NCBI GenBank assembly: GCA_016293205.1
Contig: JAEDES010000013.1
Span: 1-30,867 of the forward strand
Direction: 5' to 3'
Source: Bacilli bacterium
GTDB taxonomy: Bacteria; Bacillota_I; Bacilli_A; RF39; UBA660
DNA length: 30,867 nucleotides
The position numbers were made by a program, and so were the translations under genes. A model generated the notes under the pieces. The model saw only the letters and a program-made list of their open reading frames with translations. It did no database searches and had not been told where the DNA came from. Every line of letters begins with the position of its first letter. The first letter of the stretch is position 1. Below are positions 6,874 to 15,433 of the stretch, piece by piece.

Positions 6874-8436
6874 CTAGTATTCTGCATTTACTATTCTAAA
6901 TCTTGTTCTATAATCAGTATCTGATGATGTATCAGTATATGATATAACATTGCTTGTTGAATTTTCATATACAAAGCGATTGGCTCCTGCTGTAATTAAT
7001 GAACGAATTTTGTATGTACCATTTCCTAATGGTAGTATTTGCCATAAGTCCCATTCATAGTTTCTAACTGGTTTAGCAGCATTAATATTTTCTCCTATTT
7101 CACTTGTACCATCAGCAAGTTGTAATGCATGGTTGTTTTCACTTTCGTATATTCTATAAATCGGAGTTGATGTCCAACCTGATTTATTCATTAAGTTTGT
7201 ATCATTTGGATATACTCTTTCAATTGTCCATTTTTGAAGTTTACTACCTTGGAATGTTTCCATTGTAACATTTGCTTTGTTTGGTGCTGTTATTTCACGA
7301 GCATTTTGGGCAGTTAATACTTTTGATGGATTTGTAATTGAGAAAATATAATATCTTCCAGATGGAAATTCAACAGTTGAATCAGCTTGCCATGGAGTAA
7401 ATCGTTCTCCGGAAGAACTCGATGGTGCTGTTGTTGAAGATAAATCATTCTTTTTAATATCAAGCCAAGTTGATCCATTTTTTGATACTTGTAATGTGTT
7501 ACCTTTATATGAAGTTGATGAACTATAATCATGCCATATTGCAAGTTCACTTAAATTGTATACTGCTCCTAAGTCCACTTGCATGCAGCTACTTACTGCA
7601 CTAGAACTTGTATTAATGATTCCATCATTTATTGTTCCAGTTGATACTCCACTAAATTTTGAAGTTGCTAATGTTTTAATTATGTTTTTTCCATCTTTTA
7701 TATCAATTGCTTGAATTTCGGCTAACTTTAAAGTATTACCATTGCTACAATGTTTTATATATCTTACTTCAGATAATTTTAAATTCTTCATTGTCGGATA
7801 TTGATCAGAACCACCTTTTGAAACCAATTCAACATTAGCTTTTCCATATGTATCATTTACTTTCGGTACAATCATACCATTAATGAAATATTTACCCGAA
7901 AAATGATTTGTTTGATTTGTTGCCGATCCAGCTTCACTTAATGAATTAGAACCAGCATATCCTGCAATGTATGAATTCTTTCCATATCCACTTGCTCTCA
8001 TAATTGCTGATGTTTCAGTTGCTGTATTAGTACGAACTTCAGTATTTCCTTTATTAAAAGCTGTGCCACATGCTGTTGCATTTGCACAAGTGTTACCTAA
8101 ATAAAAATATAACTTGGTATTTTCCGCTAGATAGACAATTCCTGATGTATAGTCCCCTAGTCCACTTGAAGTTTTAGCTCCCCAAAGTTCTATTTTATAC
8201 CAGCCTGCTTGACCATATGGAACGATATATTCTTGCGGTGTTCCTATGTAGGCAAAAGTTGTTTCAGTCTCACCATATCTATTTAATTCTTCTTCAATCT
8301 TTTTAACTAATGTTGAAGTGTTTTGTCTATTTTGAGACATAATTCCCATTAATAAAGTCATTACTAAGAATCCTACTGACATTAATCCATATAATAATGT
8401 TGTGATTGCAAACCCTTTATTATTCATTTTTTTCAT
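6874..8436 (-). CDS. Prepilin-like surface protein with discoidin-like and ricin-like lectin domains
   Basis: I favour the ATG at 8434-8436 (520 residues) over two in-frame GTG codons just upstream (8443-8448), because GGTGA lies close before it. The N-terminus MKKMNNKGFAITTLLYGL is a class III (type IV pilin-like) signal with a predicted prepilin peptidase cut between G8 and F9. A ~25-residue hydrophobic helix follows, but Glu at +5 is absent. Residues ~56-210 form a Gly/Asn/Thr-rich domain opening with AGWYKIELWGA. Residues ~216-340 look like an F5/8 type C (discoidin) domain, with MQVDLGAVYNLSELAIWHDY. Residues ~356-516 look like a ricin-type beta-trefoil, with QKW and DLWQILPLGNGTYKIRS. 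It likely binds surface or host sugars. It is 29 bases after rsmD and may be co-transcribed. Domain names come from pattern recognition. Confidence 0.75.
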   Translation of the reverse strand: MKKMNNKGFAITTLLYGLMSVGFLVMTLLMGIMSQNRQNTSTLVKKIEEELNRYGETETTFAYIGTPQEYIVPYGQAGWYKIELWGAKTSSGLGDYTSGIVYLAENTKLYFYLGNTCANATACGTAFNKGNTEVRTNTATETSAIMRASGYGKNSYIAGYAGSNSLSEAGSATNQTNHFSGKYFINGMIVPKVNDTYGKANVELVSKGGSDQYPTMKNLKLSEVRYIKHCSNGNTLKLAEIQAIDIKDGKNIIKTLATSKFSGVSTGTINDGIINTSSSAVSSCMQVDLGAVYNLSELAIWHDYSSSTSYKGNTLQVSKNGSTWLDIKKNDLSSTTAPSSSSGERFTPWQADSTVEFPSGRYYIFSITNPSKVLTAQNAREITAPNKANVTMETFQGSKLQKWTIERVYPNDTNLMNKSGWTSTPIYRIYESENNHALQLADGTSEIGENINAAKPVRNYEWDLWQILPLGNGTYKIRSLITAGANRFVYENSTSNVISYTDTSSDTDYRTRFRIVNAEY

Positions 8437-8465
8437 ATTATTCACCACTATTCTCTAGTATGATT

Positions 8466-9008
8466 TTAGCATATTTTTCTTAGGATGACTACCCATTTAT
8501 CACCGTATTTTCTATCCTTGACAACTTCATAATTATCTGGATATACAATCTTATCAAGTGAATCATTTTCGCAAATAATTAGACCTTCATCACTTAATAT
8601 ATTGTATTGATCAATTAATTTTATACTTTGTTCAATAAAATCTGTTTTATATGGTGGATCTAAAAAAATTAGATCAATCTTTTTATCTTTTAAGTAGTTT
8701 AATGCTTTTTTATAATCTAAATTAATAACTTCTGCATCTTCAATTCCAATAGTATTTAAATTTCTTTTTATGGTATCGGATGCTTTTTTATTATAATCAA
8801 CTAAGTATGCAAAAGATGCTCCTTCTGATAAAGCTTCTATTCCTAAATTACCACTTCCAGAGAATAAGTCTAAAACAACTGCTCGATCAAGATAATTTTG
8901 TATAATTGCAAATAAACTTTCTTTAACACGTTCCATTGTTGGTCTTGTGCCATCTAGATTATGTCCTTCTATGTTACGTCCTTTATATTTACCACTTATT
9001 ATTTTCAT
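8466..9008 (-). CDS. rsmD: 16S rRNA (guanine(966)-N2)-methyltransferase RsmD
   Basis: Methylates G966 of 16S rRNA during 30S assembly. I place the start at ATG 9006-9008, giving 180 residues that begin MKIISGKYKGR as in the family. This ATG overlaps the upstream stop as ATGA, the usual coupling signal. A longer GTG start at 9017 is less likely. The SAM-binding motif is DLFSGSGNLG (47-56) and the catalytic motif is DPPY (117-120). It corresponds to ylbH of Bacillus and follows ylbD-ylbE-ylbF as in that genus. The usual neighbour coaD is not here. Confidence 0.95.
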   Translation of the reverse strand: MKIISGKYKGRNIEGHNLDGTRPTMERVKESLFAIIQNYLDRAVVLDLFSGSGNLGIEALSEGASFAYLVDYNKKASDTIKRNLNTIGIEDAEVINLDYKKALNYLKDKKIDLIFLDPPYKTDFIEQSIKLIDQYNILSDEGLIICENDSLDKIVYPDNYEVVKDRKYGDKWVVILRKIC

Positions 9009-9289
9009 AAACCACACTTATCCTTCTTTGTTATTTGTTTTAGTTCACTATTTATTTTTAATATTAAGATGTTTAAATCAGTTTCCTTTTCTTTATATTT
9101 TCTAAATAATTCATTATCTAGAATTTGTTTTTTAGTTTCTTCTTTTGGATATAGATGATATTCATTAAGAAGTTCTAATAATTTTTTATCTTTTTTTATT
9201 TCTTCATTTAGTTCCTTAATATCTAATACCTCTTTAGTATTTGATAAAGAATCTTTTAATTCATTTACTTTTTCTATTAATGTTTCCAT
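9005..9289 (-). CDS. ylbF: YlbF-family protein
   Basis: A small, mostly helical, charged cytoplasmic protein of 94 residues, resembling the YlbF/YmcA family (Com_YlbF). In B. subtilis YlbF joins YmcA and YaaT in a complex that affects RNase Y-dependent mRNA maturation, competence and biofilms. The LNEEIKKDKKLLELLNEYH segment and position directly before rsmD support the call. The ATG at 9289 has no obvious Shine-Dalgarno. TGATACAAT just upstream resembles an extended -10, so a separate promoter is possible. The stop overlaps the rsmD start. Confidence 0.7.
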   Translation of the reverse strand: METLIEKVNELKDSLSNTKEVLDIKELNEEIKKDKKLLELLNEYHLYPKEETKKQILDNELFRKYKEKETDLNILILKINSELKQITKKDKCGL

Positions 9290-9310
9290 AAATAAATTGT
9301 ATCACAAAGT

Positions 9311-9532
9311 TTATTTAAAGACATCAATTAATGTAGAGATTGTCTCAATACTTTCAGATAGTCTTTTAATTTTATCTTCCCTAGTTTGTTTGTAAAATTT
9401 CTTAGCAAGTTCTTCTATTTCTTTTATCATTAAAGGGTTTCTAATTAAATTTTTATAAAGGGATGAATCTTCTCTTAAATAAGAATAAACTAAGGGATTA
9501 GTTTTTATATAATTTATAGTTTTATAATTCAT
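9311..9532 (-). CDS. ylbE: YlbE-like small protein
   Basis: 73 residues beginning MNYKTINYIKTNPLVYSYLR, similar in size and N-terminal pattern to B. subtilis YlbE (YlbE-like family, function unknown). The start overlaps the stop of the upstream ylbD homologue by one base (TAATG), with GAGGA as a ribosome binding site. The call rests on the pattern plus conserved order ylbD-ylbE-ylbF-rsmD. Confidence 0.7.
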   Translation of the reverse strand: MNYKTINYIKTNPLVYSYLREDSSLYKNLIRNPLMIKEIEELAKKFYKQTREDKIKRLSESIETISTLIDVFK

Positions 9533-9864
9533 TAATCCTCAAAATATTTATAAAGTGGTTTTTTCTCGTATGGTAAAGAAGAGTTATTTGATTGCCCTAC
9601 TCCTATATCTTGAATTACACTTAGGGTCTTCTGAAGGTTATTTATTGTTTTTTGGACTGATGTTAGATCTAGATTTTTAAAATTATTTATTATATCTTTT
9701 AGACTTGTTGTTTCATTAGACAAGTAATTATTCCAGACGGAACTATCTTCTCCGTATATTTCATATAATTCATATAATTTTTGCCAAGATACATCATTAT
9801 TCATTACTTTGGTTGCGAGTTCAGGGTGGTTTCTTGCGAATACTTTAAATGATTCTTTTGACAT
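9532..9864 (-). CDS. ylbD: YlbD-like protein (putative coat protein family)
   Basis: 110 residues with the family-like opening FKVFARNHPELATKVMNND and a WQKLYELYEIYGEDSSVWNNY segment. B. subtilis YlbD is called a putative spore coat protein. No sporulation gene is seen here, so that function need not apply. GGTGAT precedes the ATG. It is the first gene of ylbD-ylbE-ylbF-rsmD. Confidence 0.72.
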   Translation of the reverse strand: MSKESFKVFARNHPELATKVMNNDVSWQKLYELYEIYGEDSSVWNNYLSNETTSLKDIINNFKNLDLTSVQKTINNLQKTLSVIQDIGVGQSNNSSLPYEKKPLYKYFED

Positions 9865-9890
9865 ATAATCACCAGTATATTTTATGTAAT

Positions 9891-9920
9891 AAAAAAAGAA
9901 ATAGAATAATCTACTTCTTT
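9891..9920 (-). terminator. Rho-independent terminator of the phosphatidyltransferase gene
   Basis: An 11-bp stem (9895-9905 with 9910-9920, one wobble pair) has a 4-base loop and a T-run on the minus strand. The stop codon (9911-9913) and the last two Lys codons form part of the stem. Confidence 0.78.
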
Positions 9921-10720
9921 ATATATTGATTTACTACTTGTGGTTCTTCCATTTGATGAGTGTCTTGTAGTAGTTGTGTTAACTCTTCTATTTTTGCATC
10001 TATATCTTCTTCTTGATATTGTTTAATATCTTCTTGCGTCATTTGATAATCTTTTGTTTTTTCTTCTTTTTTAGTTTGATTATCTGTTTGATATGAATGT
10101 TTTTTCTTATTAGGTGGTTCTGGTGTTGGGTATGGTTTCTTAACATTTTCTTGTGTTAAGTATGATGTTGCAGTTAAAGCTTGTAAGCTTGCAGTAATTA
10201 CTGATAATAAATTAATTACTCCCAAGTCATTTAAACCAGGGGATGCAATACCTAGAACTGTTAATCCAAATAAAGCCCAAGTTTTTAATTTACCAGTCAT
10301 TGTTGATGCTGTTTCATATCCTTTTAATTTCTTATTTGTATTTATTAAAGCGATAACCCCTTCTAATCCGATATTTAATAATAGCAATGGATTAGATACT
10401 GAGGCTGCTGCTAGTAAAGTTGTTGAGAATACTTTGTCTGTTACAGCATCTAAATCTTTTCCTAATTCGCTTTGTAAATTCCAGTGTCTTGCAATAAAAC
10501 CATCTACTGCATCTGTAAAAGCAAATGCTCCGGCAGTTATTAAAGTAAGTGGAATATTACCTGCTATTGCTAAAGGTAGTATTACAGCTGGAGCTAATAA
10601 TCTTAATACTGTTAAAATATTAGGAATTTGTTTATGACGCTTACCTGGTGTTTTTAGGTCATTTAGTGCTTCATTAAGTAATTTTTTATAATGTTTTAAT
10701 ACTTCGTTTTCTTTTTTCAT
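9911..10720 (-). CDS. CDP-alcohol phosphatidyltransferase family membrane protein
   Basis: Moves a phosphatidyl group from CDP-diacylglycerol to an alcohol, as in phosphatidylglycerol phosphate synthesis (PgsA). The complete family signature is present: D73-G74-xx-A77-R78-x8-G87-xxx-D91-xxx-D95 in DAVDGFIARHWNLQSELGKD. 269 residues: a basic N-terminus, about 5-6 hydrophobic segments between ~35 and ~195, then a ~75-residue hydrophilic Pro/Lys/Glu/Gln-rich tail that classical PgsA (~180-190 residues) lacks. The acceptor alcohol cannot be told from sequence. The gene has its own promoter and terminator. Confidence 0.85.
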   Translation of the reverse strand: MKKENEVLKHYKKLLNEALNDLKTPGKRHKQIPNILTVLRLLAPAVILPLAIAGNIPLTLITAGAFAFTDAVDGFIARHWNLQSELGKDLDAVTDKVFSTTLLAAASVSNPLLLLNIGLEGVIALINTNKKLKGYETASTMTGKLKTWALFGLTVLGIASPGLNDLGVINLLSVITASLQALTATSYLTQENVKKPYPTPEPPNKKKHSYQTDNQTKKEEKTKDYQMTQEDIKQYQEEDIDAKIEELTQLLQDTHQMEEPQVVNQYIKK

Positions 10721-10746
10721 ACCTTATCCCCTCGAAAGTACTATGT

Positions 10747-10755
10747 ATTATATCA
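10747..10755 (-). promoter_or_regulatory. Extended -10 promoter of the phosphatidyltransferase gene
   Basis: TGATATAAT on the minus strand matches an extended -10 (TGnTATAAT). The -35 region is only T-rich and coincides with the T-run of the parC terminator. Confidence 0.6.
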
Positions 10756-10766
10756 TAAAATTTAAA

Positions 10767-10794
10767 AAAAATAAAGACTAGATTTAACTAGTCC
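10767..10794 (-). terminator. Rho-independent terminator of parE-parC
   Basis: A GACTAG stem (10776-10781 with 10788-10793, plus a wobble pair) and 6-base loop precede a T-rich tract on the minus strand, a few bases after the parC stop. Confidence 0.7.
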
Positions 10795-10799
10795 ATATT

Positions 10800-13373
10800 T
10801 TATATTAAGAAATCATCAATTGTCATTAAGCGATCATCTATTTCTTTTAGAGAAACTCTTTCCTTTTTTGGAGGTTCTTTTTCTTCTAAAACTTCAATTA
10901 CTTCAGGTTCTTCTTCAACAATTGGACTTGCTGCTAAATTTTCTTGTTGGTGTCTTTCTAATGATGCAACTACAAAGGCATCTAGAATTTGTTTTTTACT
11001 TATTAAGCTTCCTGTTGAATGACGATCTGCAATTGTTAACTCTGTTAATTTTAAATTTAAGATATCTGGATTTTTGATTCCAATATAATTCTTTGGATCA
11101 ATAATAAATGTTTTTAATATCTTATATGGATTTGTCTTAACTTCTCTTATTAATAATAATCCACGACGAGCACGTGTTGATAATTCAAATTCTGTTAATC
11201 TTACACGTTTTCCTGTTCCTTTATCAGTAAGAATCGAAATGAATTCTTCTTTACTGTAGTCAAAGTTATTTACTGATACTAAGAAGTCATCTTTCATCTT
11301 CATTGCTTTAACTCCTGCAGCTTTAACACCAACTATTGGTACTTCTTCTACATCGAATGATAATCCATATCCTGAATCAGTTACAGTAAATAAATATTTC
11401 TCTTTTTCAACGAAGGCTGCAATTACTTCATCTCCATCTTTAAGTTTCATACAGCTTGTTGGCTTAGAATATCTTTGTAATTTAAATTCTTTTAATTTAG
11501 AACGTTTAATCATTCCTTCTTTTGTTGCGATTATAACGTTTTCTTCAGTTGCAAAGTCATATGCTGGAATTGCTGATACAATTGATTCTTCTGGTGAGAT
11601 TTCAATTATATTACTTACATGTTTAGGCATATCTTTCCATTTTAGGTCTGGTAACATATGTACTGGAATATGTAAGTAGTTTCCAGCTGTTGTTATAAGA
11701 AGGATTGTATCTGTTGTACACATTTCATACATTCCTAAGATATAATCATTTTCTTTCATTGTTATATCATCTGGAGCTGAAGCTGTATAACTTCTAAATG
11801 ATGTACGTTTAACGTATCCATCTTTTGTTACCATTACTACTACATCTTCTTTAGCAATCATAGCAGTTGTATCAATCTTAATTTCTGTAATTTCATCTTT
11901 TATATCTGTAAGACGTGGTGTTACATAATTTTCATTTACATCTTTTAGATCTTTTTTCATTACATCTTTTAAAACTTCTTCACTTGCAAGAATTGCAGTT
12001 AATCCTTTAATAATCTTTTCTAGTGCTGCTTTTTCGTTTTCTAAAGCAACTACGTCTGTATTAGTTAAACGATAAAGTTGTAATGTAACGATTGCTTCTG
12101 CTTGAGCTTCAGTAAATTCAAATTCTTTTACTAAGTTATCTTTAGCATCTGCTTTATTTTTAGATGCTCTAATTACTTTAATTACTTCATCTAGAATAGA
12201 AATACATTTAATTAAACCTTCAACTATATGGAATCTGGCTTTAGCATGTTTTAAATCGAATTCAGTTCTTCTTCTTACTACTTCTTTTTGATGAGCTATA
12301 AATGCATCTAATGCTTGAGCAAGTCCTAATAATTTTGGTCTTCTATTTACGATAGATACAATATTGAAGTTGTAACTGATTTGCATATCAGTATTTTTTA
12401 ATAAGTAATTGATAATTAAATCAACATTTGCATTTTTCTTTAAGTCAATAACTACTCTAACATCTGCAGCTGATTCATCTCTTACTTCTACTATTCCATC
12501 GATCTTTTTATCTATTCTTATATCATCAATTTTCTTAACCATTAAAGCTTTATTAACTTCAAATGGAATTTCTGTAATGATAATTTGTGGTGTTGATTTA
12601 TCTTCATTTATTTCATAACGACATTTTACAATTATTTTTCCTCGTCCTGATTCATAAGCTTGTTTAATACCATCTAGACCTTCTACGATTCCTCCTGTTG
12701 GGAAGTCTGGCCCTTTTACAAATTGCATTAAGTCTTCTAAAGTTGATTCGGGATGATCAATTCTATGAATTGTTGCTTGTACCACTTCATTTAAGTTATG
12801 AGGTGGAATGTTTGTTGCATAACCTGCTGAAATACCTTGAGAACCATAAACTAGTAAAGCTGGGAATCTTGCTGGTAAAACAGTTGGCTCTATAGTTGTA
12901 TCATCGAAGTTTGGTGAGAATTCTACTGTATCTTTATCAATATCTCTTAACATTTCATTAGAGATTTTAGAAAGACGTGCTTCTGTGTAACGATAAGCAG
13001 CAGGACTATCTCCATCGATTGATCCGTTATTACCATGCATATCAATATAAGGTAGACGTGTTTTCCATGGTTGAGACATTCTTACCATAGCGTCATATAT
13101 TGATGAATCTCCGTGAGGATGGTAATTACCGATAACGTCTCCGACAGTTTTAGCTGACTTTCTATATCCTTTATCATAAGTGTTCTTTTCTTTATGCATT
13201 GAATATAGAATACGACGTTGTACTGGTTTTAATCCATCTCTAGCATCTGGGATGGCACGATCTTGAATAATATACTTAGAGTAACTTCCAAAACGTTCTC
13301 CCATGATATCTTCTAGAGTATAATCAAATATCTTCTCTAATACTTCTTCTGTTTCATTTTTCTTTTTTGGCAT
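10800..13373 (-). CDS. parC: DNA topoisomerase IV subunit A
   Basis: Breaking and rejoining subunit of topoisomerase IV, which unlinks daughter chromosomes. It has 857 residues. The winged-helix region carries the quinolone-determining segment NYHPHGDSSIYDAMVRM with Ser90/Ser91 and Asp94, the wild-type (susceptible) pattern. The active-site Tyr is 129 in AAYRYTEARLS. PYIDMHGNNGSIDG is the ParC form; GyrA has a GQGNFGS pattern. The C-terminal beta-pinwheel lacks the GyrA-box, consistent with ParC. AAGGTG precedes the ATG, 20 bases after parE, so the two form an operon. Confidence 0.96.
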   Translation of the reverse strand: MPKKKNETEEVLEKIFDYTLEDIMGERFGSYSKYIIQDRAIPDARDGLKPVQRRILYSMHKEKNTYDKGYRKSAKTVGDVIGNYHPHGDSSIYDAMVRMSQPWKTRLPYIDMHGNNGSIDGDSPAAYRYTEARLSKISNEMLRDIDKDTVEFSPNFDDTTIEPTVLPARFPALLVYGSQGISAGYATNIPPHNLNEVVQATIHRIDHPESTLEDLMQFVKGPDFPTGGIVEGLDGIKQAYESGRGKIIVKCRYEINEDKSTPQIIITEIPFEVNKALMVKKIDDIRIDKKIDGIVEVRDESAADVRVVIDLKKNANVDLIINYLLKNTDMQISYNFNIVSIVNRRPKLLGLAQALDAFIAHQKEVVRRRTEFDLKHAKARFHIVEGLIKCISILDEVIKVIRASKNKADAKDNLVKEFEFTEAQAEAIVTLQLYRLTNTDVVALENEKAALEKIIKGLTAILASEEVLKDVMKKDLKDVNENYVTPRLTDIKDEITEIKIDTTAMIAKEDVVVMVTKDGYVKRTSFRSYTASAPDDITMKENDYILGMYEMCTTDTILLITTAGNYLHIPVHMLPDLKWKDMPKHVSNIIEISPEESIVSAIPAYDFATEENVIIATKEGMIKRSKLKEFKLQRYSKPTSCMKLKDGDEVIAAFVEKEKYLFTVTDSGYGLSFDVEEVPIVGVKAAGVKAMKMKDDFLVSVNNFDYSKEEFISILTDKGTGKRVRLTEFELSTRARRGLLLIREVKTNPYKILKTFIIDPKNYIGIKNPDILNLKLTELTIADRHSTGSLISKKQILDAFVVASLERHQQENLAASPIVEEEPEVIEVLEEKEPPKKERVSLKEIDDRLMTIDDFLI

Positions 13374-13393
13374 TTTTTATCACCTTTTCTAGT

Positions 13394-15301
13394 TTATATT
13401 TCTAATTTGTAATCATCTTCAAGTGAGAATTCTACATTCTCTTCGATCCATTCTTTTCTAGGTGGAACATCGTCTCCCATAAGAATAGATACTCTTTTTT
13501 CTGCTAGGTGTGCATCTTCAATATTAACACGAATTAGTGTTCTGCTACCTGGTTTCATTGTTGTTTCACAAAGTTGGTCTGCGTTCATTTCACCAAGTCC
13601 TTTGTATCTTTGGATTTCACATTTCTTACCTTTTGACTTTTCTTTCATTTCTTCTACTGTATATGCATACTCTACTGTCTTACCACTTTGAATTTTAAAT
13701 AATGGTGGTAGAGCTACGAATAGTCTTCCATCTTCAATAAGTGGTTTCATATAACGATAGAAGAATGTTAATAATAGACATTGGATGTGTCCTCCATCTT
13801 CATCGGCATCGGACATGATAATTACTTTTGAATATTCACAATCATTGATATCAAAGTTTGCTCCATATCCTGCACCAATTGTATAGATTATTGTATTAAT
13901 CTCTTCATTACGAAGAATTTCATCTTCTTTTGTTTTTTCTGTATTTAAAACTTTACCACGTAATGGTAAAATGGCTTGATATTTTCTATCTCTACCTTGT
14001 TTTGCTGAACCTCCAGCAGAATCTCCTTCGACTAAGAATAATTCTTTTTTTGTTTTATCTTTACTTTGCGCTGGAGCTAGTTTTCCAGAAAGTGATCTTT
14101 CTTCTTTCTTTTTAGTTGTACCTTTACGAGCATCTTCTCTTGCTTTACGTGCTGCTTCACGAGCAATTTTACTTCTTAAACTTTTATTTAAGATTTCTGT
14201 TGCTATTGCTTTATTTTCTTCTAAGAAAATTCTCATTTGTTCAGTTACAATTGATTCAACTGAAACTCTTGCTTGTGGTGTTCCAAGTTTTCCTTTAGTT
14301 TGTCCTTCAAATTGAAGAATTCCTTCAGGAATCTTTAAACTAATTACGGCAGTTAATCCTTCACGTACATCACTACCTTCTAAGGCTTTATCTTTTCCTT
14401 TGATAAATCCATTTGATTTAGCATAATCATTAAATACTTTAGTTAAAGCAGTTTTAAATCCTACTTCGTGAGAACCACCATCTATTGTTTTAACGTTATT
14501 TACGAAACTTACAATATTTTCATTATATGTATCAGTATATTGCATTGCGATCTCTACTTCGATATTTTCTTTTTCTCCTGCAATACCTAATACTTTATGA
14601 AGTGTTGTTTTTCCATTATTAATTTCTTCAACGAATTCTTCTATTCCTCTTTCATAATGGAATTTTGCAGTTCTTTCATCTTCTTCATCTTCTACTTCAA
14701 TTGTGATTCCTTTTAGTAAGAAAGCACTTTCTTGCATTCTTTCGCATATTGTTGTATATGAGAAATTGATAGTAGTAAAGATTTCTTCATCTGGTAAAAA
14801 TCTAACTGTTGTACCGGTTTTACTTGTCGTACCAATTTTTTTTAGGGGAACTGCAACATGTCCACCATTTTCAAATCTAATATATGATTCTTCTTTATCT
14901 CTTTTAATAGTTACTTCCATCCATTTAGATAAAGCATTTACAACAGAAGAACCTACACCATGTAGACCTCCTGATACTTTATAACCATCGCTTTCGAATT
15001 TTCCTCCAGCGTGTAGGATTGTATATATTACTTCTGGTGTTGATTTTCCAGATTCATGCATTCCTGTTGGAACTCCACGACCATGGTCTTCAACACTAAC
15101 AGATTTATCTTTATGAAGTGTTATTTTGATATAATCTCCGTAGCCATTAATAGCTTCATCAACTGAGTTATCGACAATTTCCCATATTAAATGGTGTAGT
15201 CCTCTTTTATCAGTCGAACCAATATACATACCTGGTCTTTTTCTTACTGCTTCTAAACCTTCTAGTATCTTAATAGACTTTGCATCATATTTATCAGCCA
15301 T
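13394..15301 (-). CDS. parE: DNA topoisomerase IV subunit B
   Basis: ATPase subunit of topoisomerase IV. It has 635 residues. The GHKL ATP-binding domain has EIVDNSVDEA (41-50) and GGLHGVGSSVVNALS (about 111-125). The transducer follows. The TOPRIM domain has EGDSAGG (425-431) and the metal-binding DADEDGG (498-504). The C-terminus holds QRYKGLGEMN. Pairing with parC rather than gyrA identifies it as ParE. GGAGT precedes the ATG, and a consensus promoter lies at 15336-15364. Confidence 0.96.
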   Translation of the reverse strand: MADKYDAKSIKILEGLEAVRKRPGMYIGSTDKRGLHHLIWEIVDNSVDEAINGYGDYIKITLHKDKSVSVEDHGRGVPTGMHESGKSTPEVIYTILHAGGKFESDGYKVSGGLHGVGSSVVNALSKWMEVTIKRDKEESYIRFENGGHVAVPLKKIGTTSKTGTTVRFLPDEEIFTTINFSYTTICERMQESAFLLKGITIEVEDEEDERTAKFHYERGIEEFVEEINNGKTTLHKVLGIAGEKENIEVEIAMQYTDTYNENIVSFVNNVKTIDGGSHEVGFKTALTKVFNDYAKSNGFIKGKDKALEGSDVREGLTAVISLKIPEGILQFEGQTKGKLGTPQARVSVESIVTEQMRIFLEENKAIATEILNKSLRSKIAREAARKAREDARKGTTKKKEERSLSGKLAPAQSKDKTKKELFLVEGDSAGGSAKQGRDRKYQAILPLRGKVLNTEKTKEDEILRNEEINTIIYTIGAGYGANFDINDCEYSKVIIMSDADEDGGHIQCLLLTFFYRYMKPLIEDGRLFVALPPLFKIQSGKTVEYAYTVEEMKEKSKGKKCEIQRYKGLGEMNADQLCETTMKPGSRTLIRVNIEDAHLAEKRVSILMGDDVPPRKEWIEENVEFSLEDDYKLEI

Positions 15302-15335
15302 TTTATTATCACTCCTAATATTTCAACTATTAGTT

Positions 15336-15364
15336 ATTATAACGAAAAAAACTTCCTTTTTCAA
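15336..15364 (-). promoter_or_regulatory. Sigma-A promoter of parE-parC, embedded in a terminator
   Basis: On the minus strand -35 TTGAAA (15359-15364), a 17-base spacer and -10 TATAAT (15336-15341). The -35 lies in the loop of the upstream terminator hairpin and the spacer is its descending stem plus T-run. Confidence 0.82.
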
Positions 15365-15373
15365 CGGAAGTTT
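15343..15373 (-). terminator. Rho-independent terminator of the 15434-16606 gene
   Basis: An 8-bp stem AAACTTCC/GGAAGTTT (15349-15356 with 15366-15373), a 9-base loop and a run of T on the minus strand. The plus strand also has T's after the stem. Confidence 0.82.
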
Positions 15374-15433
15374 ACTTTTTTTGACAAATTTTGTTATATA
15401 TCAACGACTTTTAGTACTTTTGTAATTTTTTTA

